Source: Blastomyces gilchristii SLH14081 | Taxonomy: Eukaryota; Ascomycota; Eurotiomycetes; Onygenales; Ajellomycetaceae | Direction: 5' to 3' | Assembly (NCBI RefSeq): GCF_000003855.2 | Contig: NW_003101677.1 | Location: forward strand, 2,668,995 to 2,691,996 | DNA length: 23,002 nucleotides | In this document: piece by piece, positions 1 through 10,493 of the stretch | Layout of the letters: the number at the start of each line of letters is the position of its first letter | Position numbering within the stretch: position 1 is the first letter of the stretch | Program-made: the position numbers and the translations under genes | Notes under the pieces: model-generated | What the model was told of the DNA's origin: nothing | Databases searched by the model: none | Seen by the model: only the letters and a program-made list of their open reading frames with translations

Positions 1-640
1 GACTGAGAGTTGCAGCTTTCTCACACTGCATGACTCTCTCTGAGATGCTACTGCTAGTTTGCAACTCACACAGTCTCTCAGTTCAGCATGCACTGTGTAT
101 ATACAGCTCTGTATACTGAGGCTGTATTGATCATTATGATCTGATGTGATACTTGCTTTTCACAGGCCATGTTTCATTTGATTGAGAGAGGAAGGGGACA
201 CAACTGCTGTTTTATTTGAGAAGAAGATGAGTAATTGAATCTGTAGAAGATAATTTAGTTTCTTCTACATTTGAAATTTAATTAGTCTATACTCTTCAAT
301 TTGAGAGTTTCTGAGAGTGTTTTAATAGTTTTCATATCAGCTTGGAATTAGTGATTGATTGAAGAAGAAAAAAGAGAGAAGAAAGAAATAAGAATAACTT
401 ATCTTTATAATATAAAAACAGAGAATTGCTGCAATCATTTATTCTAGCAACAAAGATCTGTTTTCTGCATGTATCTCTGATACAGATTATATGATAACTG
501 TATATAAAGAATATCAACAGTGCATGCATTGAATGAAGATGATGTTACTATGTAACACTGTAGCTGTTTTTGTACATTGCTGAAAGCTAGTAATATTTTC
601 TTTAAGTCTCTTTATATTTGATAAGTTAGTAATATATTTC
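1..640. other. AT-rich decayed repeat DNA, no gene
   Basis: No coding feature can be supported. The stretch is AT-rich, CG is essentially absent, and it is dominated by TCTGA/CTGAG-type words like the other mutated transposon blocks here. An imperfect inverted arrangement is visible near the left edge (GACTGAGAGTTGCA at 1-14 against TGCAACTCACACAGTCTCTCAG at 60-81, written in part). I cannot assign it to an element. It is probably part of a mutated repeat that continues beyond the left edge. Confidence 0.5.
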
Positions 641-653
641 AATGTACTTTCTC

Positions 654-798
654 TTTCATCATCATTATCATCATCATCATTATCATTATCATCATCACTA
701 TTATCATTATTATTATCATTATGATCATTATTATTATCACTATCATCATTATCATTACTATTATCACTATCATTATCATCATTATTATCATATCATTT
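654..798. repeat. Imperfect ATC/ATT triplet microsatellite
   Basis: About 140 bp of interrupted TCATCATTATCAT-type triplets. On the plus strand it reads as His/Tyr runs and on the minus strand as Met/Ile runs. Both open frames are by-products of the repeat and not genes. Confidence 0.85.
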
Positions 799-799
799 C

Positions 800-1680
800 T
801 GATCATCTCTTCTACCTTCATCTCTCTTCAACACTCACTGAAATCTTATATCATCTCTCTTCAAATATTCTGTGGTTCTGCGGACCATCAAGGCGCGTGA
901 GCATCATCACAGATTAAAGAGAGAGAAGAAGAAGGTATTTAAGTAAGAGAAGACAGATTGTAAGACATATTATAATGTCTTGAAGAGACTCTGTAAGAAA
1001 GTAGAATGATAATGATTTTAAGTAACACTTCTGATAGATTTAGACTGAACTAAGTATAGAAATAATGCAGATGACACTGCTTATAAGAGATTGAAGAAGA
1101 AGACAGTGAAGAGTCTTATACAGTAGTGATGAGATCAGAAGAAGTTCTGAGAATAATTTGAGATGAAGATGAAGAGAGAGAGAGAGAAGAAGAGTATTAC
1201 TGTAAATAAGCAGTGATAGAAGAAGATTAAGAGAGTATTAAAGTGAGAGATAAAGAAGTCAAAACTGATAAGTTTTTTATTTATTAAGAGATAATGATTT
1301 TTGATAATACTTCTATTCTCTAATTAATTAGCAGAAGCTGGCAGAGAAGAAGAGGATTGAGATCTTGTTCAGGTCTTGAATATGCTTCATGATTCAGAAT
1401 ATTGAGAAGACAGCTCTGCTCTCTGAGTATGTCAATCTGCTTACTACTGAGATGAAACCCGAGACAGTAGATCAGAAAATACAGGATTTTGAGATACAGA
1501 TTGACCTAGCTGAGAGGAAGCAGTGAGAACTCTTTTCTGAGAAGACAGTGAAGAGAGATTTTGAGATGATTATCATCTTAGATAAGAAGAAGAAGAAGAA
1601 GAAGAAGAATAAGAAGTGAATTATAAAGAATAATAAGAAGAATGAGAAAGAGAAGAAAGATGATGAGTAGAAAAAGTTTT
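800..1680 (+). pseudogene. Decayed coding relic of an unidentified mobile element
   Basis: Read on the plus strand, stretches around 1080-1260 and 1336-1670 stay open except for TGA or TAA at places expected for ancestral Trp or Gln. The second stretch encodes a charged helical segment (ending of the type QKIQDFEIQIDLAERKQ) and a Lys-rich tail from an AAG repeat at about 1583-1609. Two intron-like relics with GATAATGATTTT near 1006 and 1288 interrupt it, the second ending in a CTAATTAATTAG stretch. I do not recognise the family. It may be the front part of the hAT element that follows or a separate element. Confidence 0.4.
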
Positions 1681-2138
1681 TTTCTTTTTATATTAGTTAG
1701 TTATAAGTTCATAATTATTAATAATTGAAATTAATTTTGAGTTTTTAAAAATTATTGTACAAGTTGTAATCAAGTCAGAAACAATATATATATATATATA
1801 TATATTTAACTATCATGATTTACAAATCACTATAATGTATAAGTATCAACATTTTTTCAACATTGATATTCATAATATTAATATATTTTTAATAATATTA
1901 TCTGATAATATAATTTAGTAACACTCTCTTTCACAATATTAATATATTTTAAGAAATATGACAGAGATTAATTAAGATTGTTTATTTACTTTTATACATT
2001 GATAATATTCAATCTGAGTTAGTACTAAAATTATAACTAAGCTAAGAAACAAGATTATTTTCTCTTATATTAATTTTTCTTACAGACATCAGTGATCAGT
2101 TATTGAAAATAAATTATTATCTTTCTCAAATTATTATC
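1681..2138. other. AT-rich spacer with (AT)n tract
   Basis: No coding evidence. It contains a pure AT dinucleotide tract at about 1783-1805 and a recurring word close to AATATTAATATATTTT (near 1877 and 1937). It is probably the non-coding part of a mutated element. Confidence 0.45.
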
Positions 2139-4500
2139 ATGTCTTCTGAATTCACTTCTTTCACTTCTTTTACTTCTATTGAAGATTCACAAACTCTTCA
2201 AGAAATCACTATAAATTACAAAGTTTATATTATTTATAATTCAACACAGAATGCTCTCTTTCAATTATAATGAATAATTACTTCATTCTTCACATCTGAT
2301 TTCAGGTTAAAAAATTTATGAAAAACTCAACACAAACACTGAGATGAACTATGAAATAATTATTAACAGATTATATTATAGATTACTGAAGAGTCATCTC
2401 TCTGCTGCAATCACTGTAACTTCATTTGAAAACATTTATCATGAACTGATCATGATTCTGAAGAAATTTTCTGATATCTGAAGTTATCAGAATGCAGATA
2501 ATAAAAGAAAAATAATCAGAAAATTACTACTAAGCTGATAAGTTACTCTATCAGATAATGATTTTTAATAATACTAACTTTCTAATTTGAAGAAAATTAT
2601 GTGAAAATGACTCTGTATCAGTACTCTGATTTCACAACTCTTATCTGATAACTTCTATGAATAATTATTTTATATATGTATATCTCTGAATCTTTCTCTT
2701 CAATTAATTGAAAACTCTGAATTCTGAACACTTCTTTAAATACTTAATTCAAATCTTCATATTTCACATCAATTCTGTCTTCAGTTCAATCTTGAGATAC
2801 ACTACAAAGTTAATATACAATATCTAGAATCAGAGTTGAAGAATCACTGAAGAGTATCTCTCACAGTGAATGCATGAACTAGTATAAATAATCTTACATT
2901 TATAAGAGTTATATGTTATTATATTAATGAGAACTGAACTTATCAAGAGACATTAATTGAATTTGAATTATTGATCAGTAGTTATACTGAGAATTATATA
3001 GCAGAGATATTAATAACTGTGATTAAAAATGACTATTAAGATATTAGTCTCAGTCTTCTTACAATTATAACTGACAATGCTGTGAATAACTACACTATGA
3101 TGAAGAGCTTGGAGCAAAAATTGACTTTGCATTTCTAAAATAATAAACAAGGTCATATTCTCTGCATTGCTCATGTGATTCAACTTGTGATGCAAATATT
3201 GATAAAGAATCTTAACATTGAGATAAAGAATAATGAGATGACTGATTCTTGAGATGAGAATCAGATGAAAGTGATTACTCAAGTAACTTTTGTATTCATT
3301 TTATAAAAGATAATGTTTTTTAATAATACTTTTTAATATTGCTTTTTAATAATGCTTTTTAATAATACTACTGTTAATTTTGAATAGATTGACTAAAAAT
3401 TTAAATATCATAGATTTGAAACATTGCTAATATGATTTGTATCTCTTCTAAACAATAATAATAATTTCATGATATTTAATAAATAAACAAATCAGTCATA
3501 TCACTGAATATGATACAGAATGTTAGAATATAATGAAGTTCAATATATAAGATAGCTGTTCAGACTCTTTAATTATATCAGATGATTGATCATTGAGTAC
3601 AATACTCTGATTGAGAAAAGATTCAGATATTGAAACTTTCTGATATGAAGTGAACTCAGTTGAAATATATAATTAATTTACTGTTTCAGTTTTATAAGAT
3701 AATAAAGACAGTCTTAATCACTTATACATCAATGCTGTAGTCAGTCTGATGAGTGTATAACAGTTTATTTACTCATCTTAAGAAGCAGTTGAATCACTTA
3801 AAAAGAAATTCAGTCTGAAATAATACTATAGTGCAGACTATTATTACTGTAAGAAATAAACTGGCATATTACTACAGTAAAACTGAATAATCTTTTACAG
3901 AGTACTATACTGTAGCAGCTCTACTAGATCTCTTTCATTGAGTTAATATCTACACTTCTTAAGATTGAATAGAGAAGAAATGAGACTTATATATTAAATT
4001 AGTCTGAGACTACTACAATGTCAACTATCAGAGATTTAAATAAGCAGATATTTAAGATGTAAAGACAGTGAAATACAATTCTCTAGTAAGTAATAATCTT
4101 TGATAACACTTCATATCATATAGAACTATAATACTAACTTTGAAACAGAACTTGTATACATTGATTGTAACTGAAAATCAGGCAAAACTATATACTTATA
4201 AAACTGAATTTGACTGCTATCTTCAAGATAATCTGATGAATTTATGCACTAAATCAATTCTAGAGTTATGAAAAATTATTGAGAGTATATATTTAACTAT
4301 TGCACTGATAATATATGATATTCTGATAATTTTATTGACAGAGATAAGAATGAAGTGAAAGTTCAACTCAAGTTAAGATATTTATTACTATTATCAGAGA
4401 CAATTATAAGAAGAAATAATCAAGAAACTCATGATTATAAAATATGAAATTATCAGATATTTTAATACCTCTGATCACAGTATATCAGAGAAGTGTAGTT
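2139..4500 (+). pseudogene. hAT-superfamily transposase relic
   Basis: A plus-strand relic riddled with stops, starting near an ATG at 2139. Recognisable blocks are ITDNAVNN at about 3067-3090 (the hAT 'TTDNASNN' block with a catalytic Asp), followed by CIAHVIQLV at about 3163-3189 (the hAT 'CLAHVINL' block). Next comes a decayed 'RWNSxY' block, with TGA for Trp then SSIYKIAVQTL, from 3533. A stretch similar to the hAT 'KYYS.T...Y..A..LDP' region, reading YYSKTEQSFTEYYTVAALLD, lies near 3868-3927. I did not find a C-terminal dimerisation block. Many apparent stops are TGA where Trp is expected, which fits GG-to-GA mutation, and three intron-like relics are present. In the intact family the enzyme cuts and inserts DNA with 8-bp TSDs, which agrees with the MITE copies in this window. 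No function remains. Confidence 0.7.
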
Positions 4501-4768
4501 TTCATAAGAAAGTAAAGAATAAACTTACACAAGAATGTATTTAGTTGTTTCATAAGTATTATCAATAATTGTTATCAAATTCTGATTATATAAGCAATCA
4601 CTGAATGAACTGAATGAGACTGATTTTAATCTTCAGTCTCAGTTTCATTCTGATTTTGAAAGAATGATCATCTTTCACAGTTTATTCTGAGAAATTACTC
4701 TCATTTCACTGTTCTTGAATTAAATCTGATTATTTTTCACAACATTTCTCTCAGAAATGATTCATTTT
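4501..4768. other. AT-rich presumed non-coding 3' part of hAT element
   Basis: No open coding signal. It contains words such as CAGTCTCAGTTTCATTCTGA near 4633 and joins directly to the hAT-like terminus at 4769. I see nothing else. Confidence 0.35.
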
Positions 4769-4873
4769 CAGATTTTTTTAAGGCTTAGTTCTGATGGAAC
4801 TCATGTCAAGAAATGTATGAAATCAGATCAAATGAGACTAAATGTGAAATTCATAATCTCAGCGGCCAGTCTA
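4769..4873 (-). mobile_element. hAT-like terminus shared with the 506-bp MITE
   Basis: This 105-bp stretch matches the last 100 or so bases of the MITE at 5099-5604, including CAAGAAATGTATG, GAAATTCAT and the terminal CTCAGCGGCCAGTCTA. Upstream of 4769 the similarity stops. It lies downstream of the hAT transposase relic in a position suitable for the right end of that element, so the MITE may be a deletion derivative of it. I could not find the matching left end or an 8-bp duplication of the following GAATTATC, so a truncated MITE is the alternative. Confidence 0.6.
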
Positions 4874-5098
4874 GAATTATCTATTAAATTTACTAATTTT
4901 ATAAATAAATTTTAATAATTATACTATTATTAAGCTTCTGATAATTTAAAAGACAGTATTATATAATATTCTAATATAGAATAGTAATAAATATAATAAT
5001 TATTTAATATATAAATCTCAGATAATAAGATATTTATATTATAATTATAATATCTTATTTCTTTAAATAAATAGTTAATAAATAGTAGCTGTTATACT
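4874..5098. other. Extremely AT-rich spacer
   Basis: Almost pure A/T with no gene or recognisable repeat. Its last 8 bases, GTTATACT (5091-5098), are the left TSD of the following MITE. Confidence 0.5.
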
Positions 5099-5604
5099 TA
5101 GACTGACCGTGTAATCATGTCTGAGACCAGGATCAGATTTTTTAATAGTCTTATTATCAATTCAACTGATTTCATTACACAGTTTTAACATTAGATAGTA
5201 GTCTCATACTGTCTCAGTGAGACTTACTGTCTACTCTTATTACATTTTTCAAATAAGATCATGATTTTCACTTCTCAATTTAAATTATTTTTATTGCTTT
5301 AAATGACTTTAAATCTTATTTAAGTATTATCAAAAAGTATTACTTTTTAAAAAATTAAAAATAGTCTAAAAAAAATCTTAAAATGTCTAAAAATAGTAAC
5401 TTTATATCAAGAATGAGACTAAATGAAACTAAATGAGATCACTTTCTCATTTTTTTCAAGTCATGATTTCATTTTAAGATCTAATATATAGTCATTTTAC
5501 ATGTTTTTTTAATAGTTAGTCCCAGCGGGATTCACGCCAAGAAATGTATGAGACCAGATCAAATGAGATCAAATATGAAATTCATGGTCTCAGCGGCCAG
5601 TCTA
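5099..5604 (-). mobile_element. 506-bp hAT-like MITE, copy A (heavily mutated)
   Basis: A complete non-autonomous element. It begins TAGACTGACCGTG and ends CGGCCAGTCTA, so its imperfect terminal inverted repeat (TIR) is TAGACTG(A/G)CCG. The perfect 8-bp TSD GTTATACT lies at 5091-5098 and 5605-5612. It is the inverted counterpart of copy B at 17987-18492: same length, no indels, and only C-to-T/G-to-A type differences (about 47 assigned to this copy). There is no coding capacity. An 8-bp TSD with short TIRs is typical of hAT elements, and hAT transposase relics occur 0.6 kb upstream. Confidence 0.92.
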
Positions 5605-5612
5605 GTTATACT

Positions 5613-5820
5613 AAGTAATAGATAATTAGCTTAATAGTATTAATTTCACTGACAGAATAGTATACAGTGTCTTATAATATCTTAGTAGTATTCTGATAAT
5701 AGTATCTATTAATTATATAATTACTGAATAGTGTTATAATAATATTAGAAAGTTCTGCATTGTCTTAATACTATCTTAACATTTAATATTCAGTAATGTG
5801 TCACTGAATATAATGATGGA
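5613..5820. other. AT-rich tail of the repeat block
   Basis: A/T-rich and CG-free with no gene. Composition changes sharply at about 5815-5830, where CG-containing host-like DNA begins, so this is the right edge of the AT-rich compartment. Confidence 0.5.
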
Positions 5821-6456
5821 ACATGTGTTATGATTGGCAACACGTGACACAGGTGGAATGGTGGATCCACGGTGTAATCACCGTAAATTAACCCTATGTT
5901 CTTCCCGTATGGAAGCTCTTTGTGTAGGCTACTGGGGCAAAAGAGCTCAGTCACCATATTGAGATATCCATATAAATTTCTAAAGTTGCCCTACGTCATC
6001 ACTGTGGGGTGATAGGCTAGGCCGATTATGTCACTCTCAGACGCGCCGTTTCCGTCATCAACGTCACTCCTCCTGGCAGCATTGCTGGACGCCGTTTGTA
6101 AATGACTCTTCTTGCACCAGACTATTTTATCTTTTTAGGGGTAAATACTACAATTGCTCGTCTCGTTATAGGCATCCCCGTTTCGCTTTAACTTACGGAG
6201 TAGTGTCAACACACATAACCCTCCTGAATTGAACCATCTACTCCCGCAAATATTTTTCTCATATTTTATATTCCTATTGGAGAATACCTTTATTTTATCT
6301 CTTTTACAGAGTCGATCTATCCTTTTCGCCTCGTCGCTGTTAAAGGAGTGTCCTTAGCTGCTACCCCCTCTCAGATTGAGATAAGAAGCATAATCATACT
6401 CTGGGCCTACCGGCTTGCTTCCAGGTTGGTCAATCCCCATATACGACCCGCCGACG
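5821..6456 (+). promoter_or_regulatory. Upstream region of the 6457 gene, with small palindromes
   Basis: GC-balanced DNA without a convincing ORF. It carries a CACGTG E-box at 5841-5846 and a perfect hairpin ACGGTG-TAAT-CACCGT at 5869-5884. A GTTATG (5827) / CATAAC (6214) pair with ragged similarity beyond it could be the ends of an old element, but no TSD was found. A promoter role is inferred only from position. Confidence 0.35.
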
Positions 6457-7464
6457 ATGGAATCGGGGTCAGATTTAGTAATAGGGGGAGAAGGAGGAGG
6501 ATTCATGCCCGCTTCCCTCCCCTCCCCACCTGCATCTTCCGTGTACTCGACCTCCACCATTACGCCGAATCTCCCGCAACAGAGAAAACAAACCCTCAGA
6601 CCAGGAAGCGCCAAAGAGATGACAGTCATCAACTTCGTCGACAGTCACATACTAGCTATAAACCGGCGGCACGCGAAGAAATTTAGCAGCGCGTTCGCCG
6701 GGGACGAGAGTGAGACAGATCGGGGCTATGAGAATTTTCGCGAGGTTGTGAAGGATATCGAGGCGATTGTTGACGTGCTTTGGGTTAGCGGAACTCGTAA
6801 GTTGATTTCTTTTCTTGTTCCTATACGTTAGAATTCTTTTTTAAATACAAAATCGTGCCTTGCCTCGACTTCCCACCTCCTCTACCTAATCGAGATTGCA
6901 AATGTACCACTTCTTTTCTCAATCCGCAACTAACATCTTCCCCCCCCAAAAAAAACTCCCCAAACAGCATCACTCCAAATCCCCTACCTCATCTCCCTAG
7001 CAGGTCTACTAAATACCTACCTCCCGGATTTCCCCTTCTCCGCACGCGCAACGTTCAAACTTCTCAGGAAATTTGACACCATCTTCGCTTCTCTGCTGCT
7101 GGGGGAGGACTTGCAAACAGGACACCCGCTACCGGGCTTCGAAGGCAAGCTTGGAGTGGTTTCCGTCACGGAGAAGGTGAGGATTAAGAGTCTTGCGGAG
7201 AGTGCGCGGATTATTGTTGTCAGTGCGCAGGGGAAGGAGGACGAGGAGGACGGTGTAGGTATGGGTAGGGATTATGGTGATGACGATGATGACGATGACG
7301 ACGGAGGAGGAGATCGGGATGGGGACTATGAGAGTGGTGGAGGGGGAAGGTCGGACCTCGAGGGCTTTGGAGACGAACTTGGGAGGTGGGAGGTGGAGTC
7401 AGGGAGGGTATATGAGAGGACTATTCAGATATTGGGGGATGAGTTGGGGAAGCAGGATAGGTGA
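6457..7464 (+). CDS. Two-exon fungal protein of unknown function, acidic tail
   Basis: I propose exon 1 at 6457-6796 and exon 2 at 6968-7464, giving 278 residues. The intron (6797-6967, 171 bp) has donor GTAAGT, branch-like ACTAAC near 6929-6934 and acceptor ACAG, and joining keeps the frame. The start is the first in-frame ATG; the same frame stays open to a non-ATG codon at 6415, so a longer N-terminus cannot be excluded. Residues 1-55 are low-complexity Gly/Ser/Pro. Residues of about 60-200 form a compact, probably helical domain with blocks VDSHILAINRR, YENFREVVKDIEAIVDVLWVSGT, PSLQIPYLISLAGLLNTYLP and TEKVRIKSLAESARI. The codon-level regularity across the splice supports a real gene. After about residue 210 comes an acidic and Gly-rich stretch with eight Asp in a row, from a GAT/GAC tract. 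No signal peptide or membrane helix is evident. I do not recognise the family and assign no function. Confidence 0.65.
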
Positions 7465-7473
7465 GGTGTGTAT

Positions 7474-7553
7474 ATGTACTTTTTTTTCCCTTTTTTTTTC
7501 CGTTTTCTTTTTTTTTTTCTTTTTTTCTTTTTTTTTTTTTTTTTTTTTTTTTT
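7474..7553 (+). repeat. Long poly-T tract after the unknown gene
   Basis: About 75 bp of nearly pure T with scattered C and G begins some 10 bases after the stop codon of the 6457 gene. In RNA it would be a U-rich 3' UTR start. It also yields spurious Phe- or Lys-rich open frames on both strands. Confidence 0.8.
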
Positions 7554-8280
7554 GGAAGGCTTTCCTCTTATTTTATGGACTTGGGGTTTGGAGGAATTAA
7601 TAAGAGGCATAGCAGTTATTTAGTGAAGGCCCGCATGCAATCCATCTAGGAACCTGGACAATTATTGGCCCCCTCCATGGCCAAAACATCCGTACACTGA
7701 GTCCATGGTTTCCCGGAGTGAACGTCAGGGCCTCCGGTACGTGAGTGAGGTTGAAGTTGCAAACATCATAATTAGAATTTAGTCTTTGAACACCATCACC
7801 ATGTATTTTGGGCATAGCCTCCATCATATGAACTAACAACTGAACAAGCTGCAAGCTGACAATCAGGCCACAGAAAATATCATAAAAGGCATTATTTAAT
7901 TGATAGGAACATGTAGTTAGGTAGTAGTTGGGAAGGTACGTACGGTAGGTACGCTTAAGGTTTTATTTCCCAGTGATTCCATCTCAAAACAGATGTTGTG
8001 TTGTGCGCGTTCCTGTTAAACTTTCTCTAATTCGTCTCGCTTCCGAGACGAAAAATAAATGCTCGTGGCCAGGCTTCGGTGTGTCTTACTTAGGTACTGT
8101 ACAAGTACAAGGGTATATAGTCTGACAATTGGACAGTAGTAGTACTCCATGTCTGAGCAGGTTGTTACTTAGTACAATGATGTATATATATCATACTCTG
8201 TACAGATATTGGTGGATAGGGCGATACCAGCGGTTGTAAACAAAGCAGCTTCTTGACTGTAGACAGCGTAATTGAATAAC
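7554..8280. other. Intergenic host DNA, no supported gene
   Basis: Mixed-composition DNA with CG present, so it is not part of the mutated compartment. An 85-codon minus-strand frame at 7597-7854 has no recognisable domain, and I do not call it. Around 7915-8215 there are small tandem words (GTAGGTA, GTACTGTACAAGTAC, TATATATATCATA). I see nothing more specific. Confidence 0.45.
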
Positions 8281-8705
8281 GACTCCTCCCTGCTTTCATT
8301 TCCTTCTTTCTTCGAACTCTGTTTTTCTTTATTTAACCATTTTTCCCATTTTTTACCGTTTTGCTTATTTTTTTTTTCTTTTCCCCCTTCGTCCCTTGCA
8401 GCAAGCCCAATTGCTTCCTTTCCTACAAAGTACTAAAACGGGAATTCTTCTGGTTCAATTTCTTCTCTCCTTTCTCCATTTATCTCTTCTTCTTCTCTTC
8501 CATCTAACTCATAACCATCGATTTACTTCTCCTTCCTCATTGTTGTTGGTCGCTGGTCGTTCTTCGTTCTTCGTTGTTCGTCGTTCAGCTTTGAACCTCC
8601 GCCTTGCGCTGGTTATCTATCCATTTATTATTTATTTATCCCTCTCTCTCCCTCCCGTTTGCTGGTTAGTTTTCATTGTCCCCTTTTTCGTTTTAATTAT
8701 TTAAA

Positions 8706-8765
8706 TAGAGTAGTTATAATTCTATTACTATAATTATTATTATTACTATAATTATTATAATTATT
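8706..8765. repeat. ATT/ATA-rich microsatellite
   Basis: Interrupted TATAATTATTATTAC units within the pyrimidine-rich leader region. No coding value. Confidence 0.7.
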
Positions 8766-9028
8766 TACACTGTTTTTCCTTCTTCATTGTTCTTCTCTTT
8801 CTTTTCGCCGCCCCACCATCCCCGCCGGCAAAAGAGAGTTTCGTTCGGTTTTTATTTTATTTTATTTCTTTAATAATAATTCGGGTTTTCTTTTTTTAGC
8901 AGGGAAAAAAAAATCCCCCTCCTCTCTCGCCGTCTCTCTCCCACCTCCAGCTCCTTTTCATCCACACCCCCACCCCACCCCCGTCGACAAAGGAAACGGC
9001 ATCGTTTTTCTTGTTTTGTTGGTTGATC

Positions 9029-9077
9029 TTTGCTTCTTCTTCTTCTTCCTCTTCTTCTTCGTCGTCGTCGTCGTCGC
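9029..9077. repeat. TTC then TCG triplet repeat
   Basis: A run of TTC/TCT triplets changes into four or more GTC/TCG triplets. One frame reads as poly-Ser and another as poly-Leu then poly-Arg, with no conserved sequence around it. It is judged a non-coding leader microsatellite. Confidence 0.75.
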
Positions 9078-9363
9078 CGCCTTCATCTTTCCGTTTTTGC
9101 GCCCGCAGGAGTTTTTTTGAATTCCGATTGTCGTCAGCGTTTAGAGGAGAGCAAAGAAAGAAAGGGAAAAAAAAGCGCGCAAATTCAAATTTTCCCTACT
9201 CCGACCGATCAAAGAAACTCCAGCGAAACGACCTTTTGCTTTCAGGGAGGGTTCTAAGGATTCTTTTGCTGTGTATATTTTATTGGTATAAGCAGTCTTG
9301 ATATTGATATCTTCTGCACTTCAGTCTGTTTTATCCTGGGATCAAGTTCGGAGTTGTGGTGAG

Positions 9364-9367
<4 letters not shown>

Positions 9368-9396
<29 letters not shown>
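9368..9396. repeat. (CT)n microsatellite
   Basis: About 14 uninterrupted CT units in the leader region. CT tracts of this kind are frequent near fungal transcription starts, but a role here is only inference. Confidence 0.85.
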
Positions 9397-9398
<2 letters not shown>

Positions 9399-9601
9399 AT
9401 TTTTTTTACTGTAATCGAATCTACACATTATCAATGCCCTTTTCTTTTTCAAATTGCCCGTGTATGCACCTGGTCCTCTCTGTATTATCAAATTGCGATT
9501 TGATACCTACTCTTTCGCCCTATGGAAGAGGGGTGGAAGAGGGGTAGAAGCTCTGTGGAAGGGATTTGCGCGCGTCGAATCGCCGCAGAGCCGCAGAGGG
9601 G

Positions 9602-9602
<1 letters not shown>

Positions 9603-9637
<35 letters not shown>

Positions 9638-9657
9638 CATCATCATCACCATCACCA
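9603..9657. repeat. (CAG)n followed by CAT/CAC triplets
   Basis: Eleven CAG-type triplets at 9603-9635 continue into CAT/CAC triplets. The Gln/His frame is closed just upstream by a TAG in the AGGGGTAGAAG stretch. The Ala and Ser frames are open but surrounded by non-conserved low-complexity sequence. I treat it as a leader microsatellite and not a coding polyQ. Confidence 0.75.
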
Positions 9658-9936
9658 CCGCCACAGCCAGCACCAGCACCAGCCCCATCCATCTCCATCT
9701 ATCCGTCTCACCCCTCTCTGCCTTGTGCTAGCATGCTAGTCTTGTCGGGTTGGCAGACTCGTCCCCCATCTTGAATTGGCTTGACTGCATGGATATTATG
9801 AAGCAGTAGTTTGAAGCGATGAGCGATGGCTGGCTGAGGGAGTCCAGACACCCATACAAACAACAACCCACCCACCCACACAACCTCACTACACACAACT
9901 ACATCCACTACACCGCACCGATCTCTGCATATAAAC

Positions 9937-9957
9937 TACATACATACATACATACAT
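9937..9957. repeat. (CATA)n microsatellite
   Basis: Five CATA/TACA tetranucleotide units, non-coding. Confidence 0.75.
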
Positions 9958-10470
9958 ATTTATCATCACAACCAAGAAAAGGGTTTCAAGGCATGGAGGG
10001 GGGGGGGGATGAGAACATCAAATCATCACCGTGGCAATGAGTTGAACTTGGAGTCTTGTTGTTCCAGCTCTCTGATCCCGCAGCAACCCGGCAACCCATT
10101 TCTATTATTTCTACTGCATTGTTATTATTCTGCTAGTTATATCCACTGCAGCCTATGTCTTTCTATCTCCCCTTCATCTTCCCTCTCCACTCCCCAATCC
10201 ATCTCTCCATCTCTCCTCTCTCCTGCGAAACAAGGCACCACTACACTACACTGCACTTGGCAGATCCTCCCCCCCCCCCTGCAACCAACCAATCAACCAA
10301 TCAACCAAACAAGCAAGCAAGCACTTGATTTGCATCCCTCCCCAGGCCTGTCTGGCTGCTGCTGCTGCTTGCCCCGACTAGACGTGGTTAGTTGCTGCTC
10401 TAGCTGCTACTCTAGCCCGCGTTTCCCTCCGTTTCCAGCCTGCGTCGGCTGCCGTACCTGATTCAGCGCT

Positions 10471-10493
10471 CTTATTATTATTATTATTATTAG
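10471..10493. repeat. (TTA)n microsatellite
   Basis: About seven TTA units in the leader region, non-coding. Confidence 0.8.

Noticed and set aside
642..917. His/Tyr-rich ORF and its Met/Ile-rich antisense counterpart
   Set aside because: Direct translation of an ATC/ATT microsatellite.
5826..6220. GTTATG...CATAAC inverted ends that might bound a roughly 395-bp element or solo LTR
   Set aside because: Similarity beyond six bases is ragged, the ends are not TG...CA, and no TSD flanks them.
7597..7854. 85-codon minus-strand ORF
   Set aside because: No recognisable domain and no supporting neighbour signals; chance ORF or very old relic.
9454..9774. Poly-Ala, poly-Ser and Gln/His reading of the CAG repeat as a low-complexity protein
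   Set aside because: All frames are repeat by-products, the Gln frame has a close upstream stop, and nothing conserved lies around it.
10009..10461. 150-codon plus-strand ORF in the leader region
   Set aside because: Composition is Ser/Pro/Leu/Cys from C/T-rich DNA, with no domain; most likely non-coding leader.
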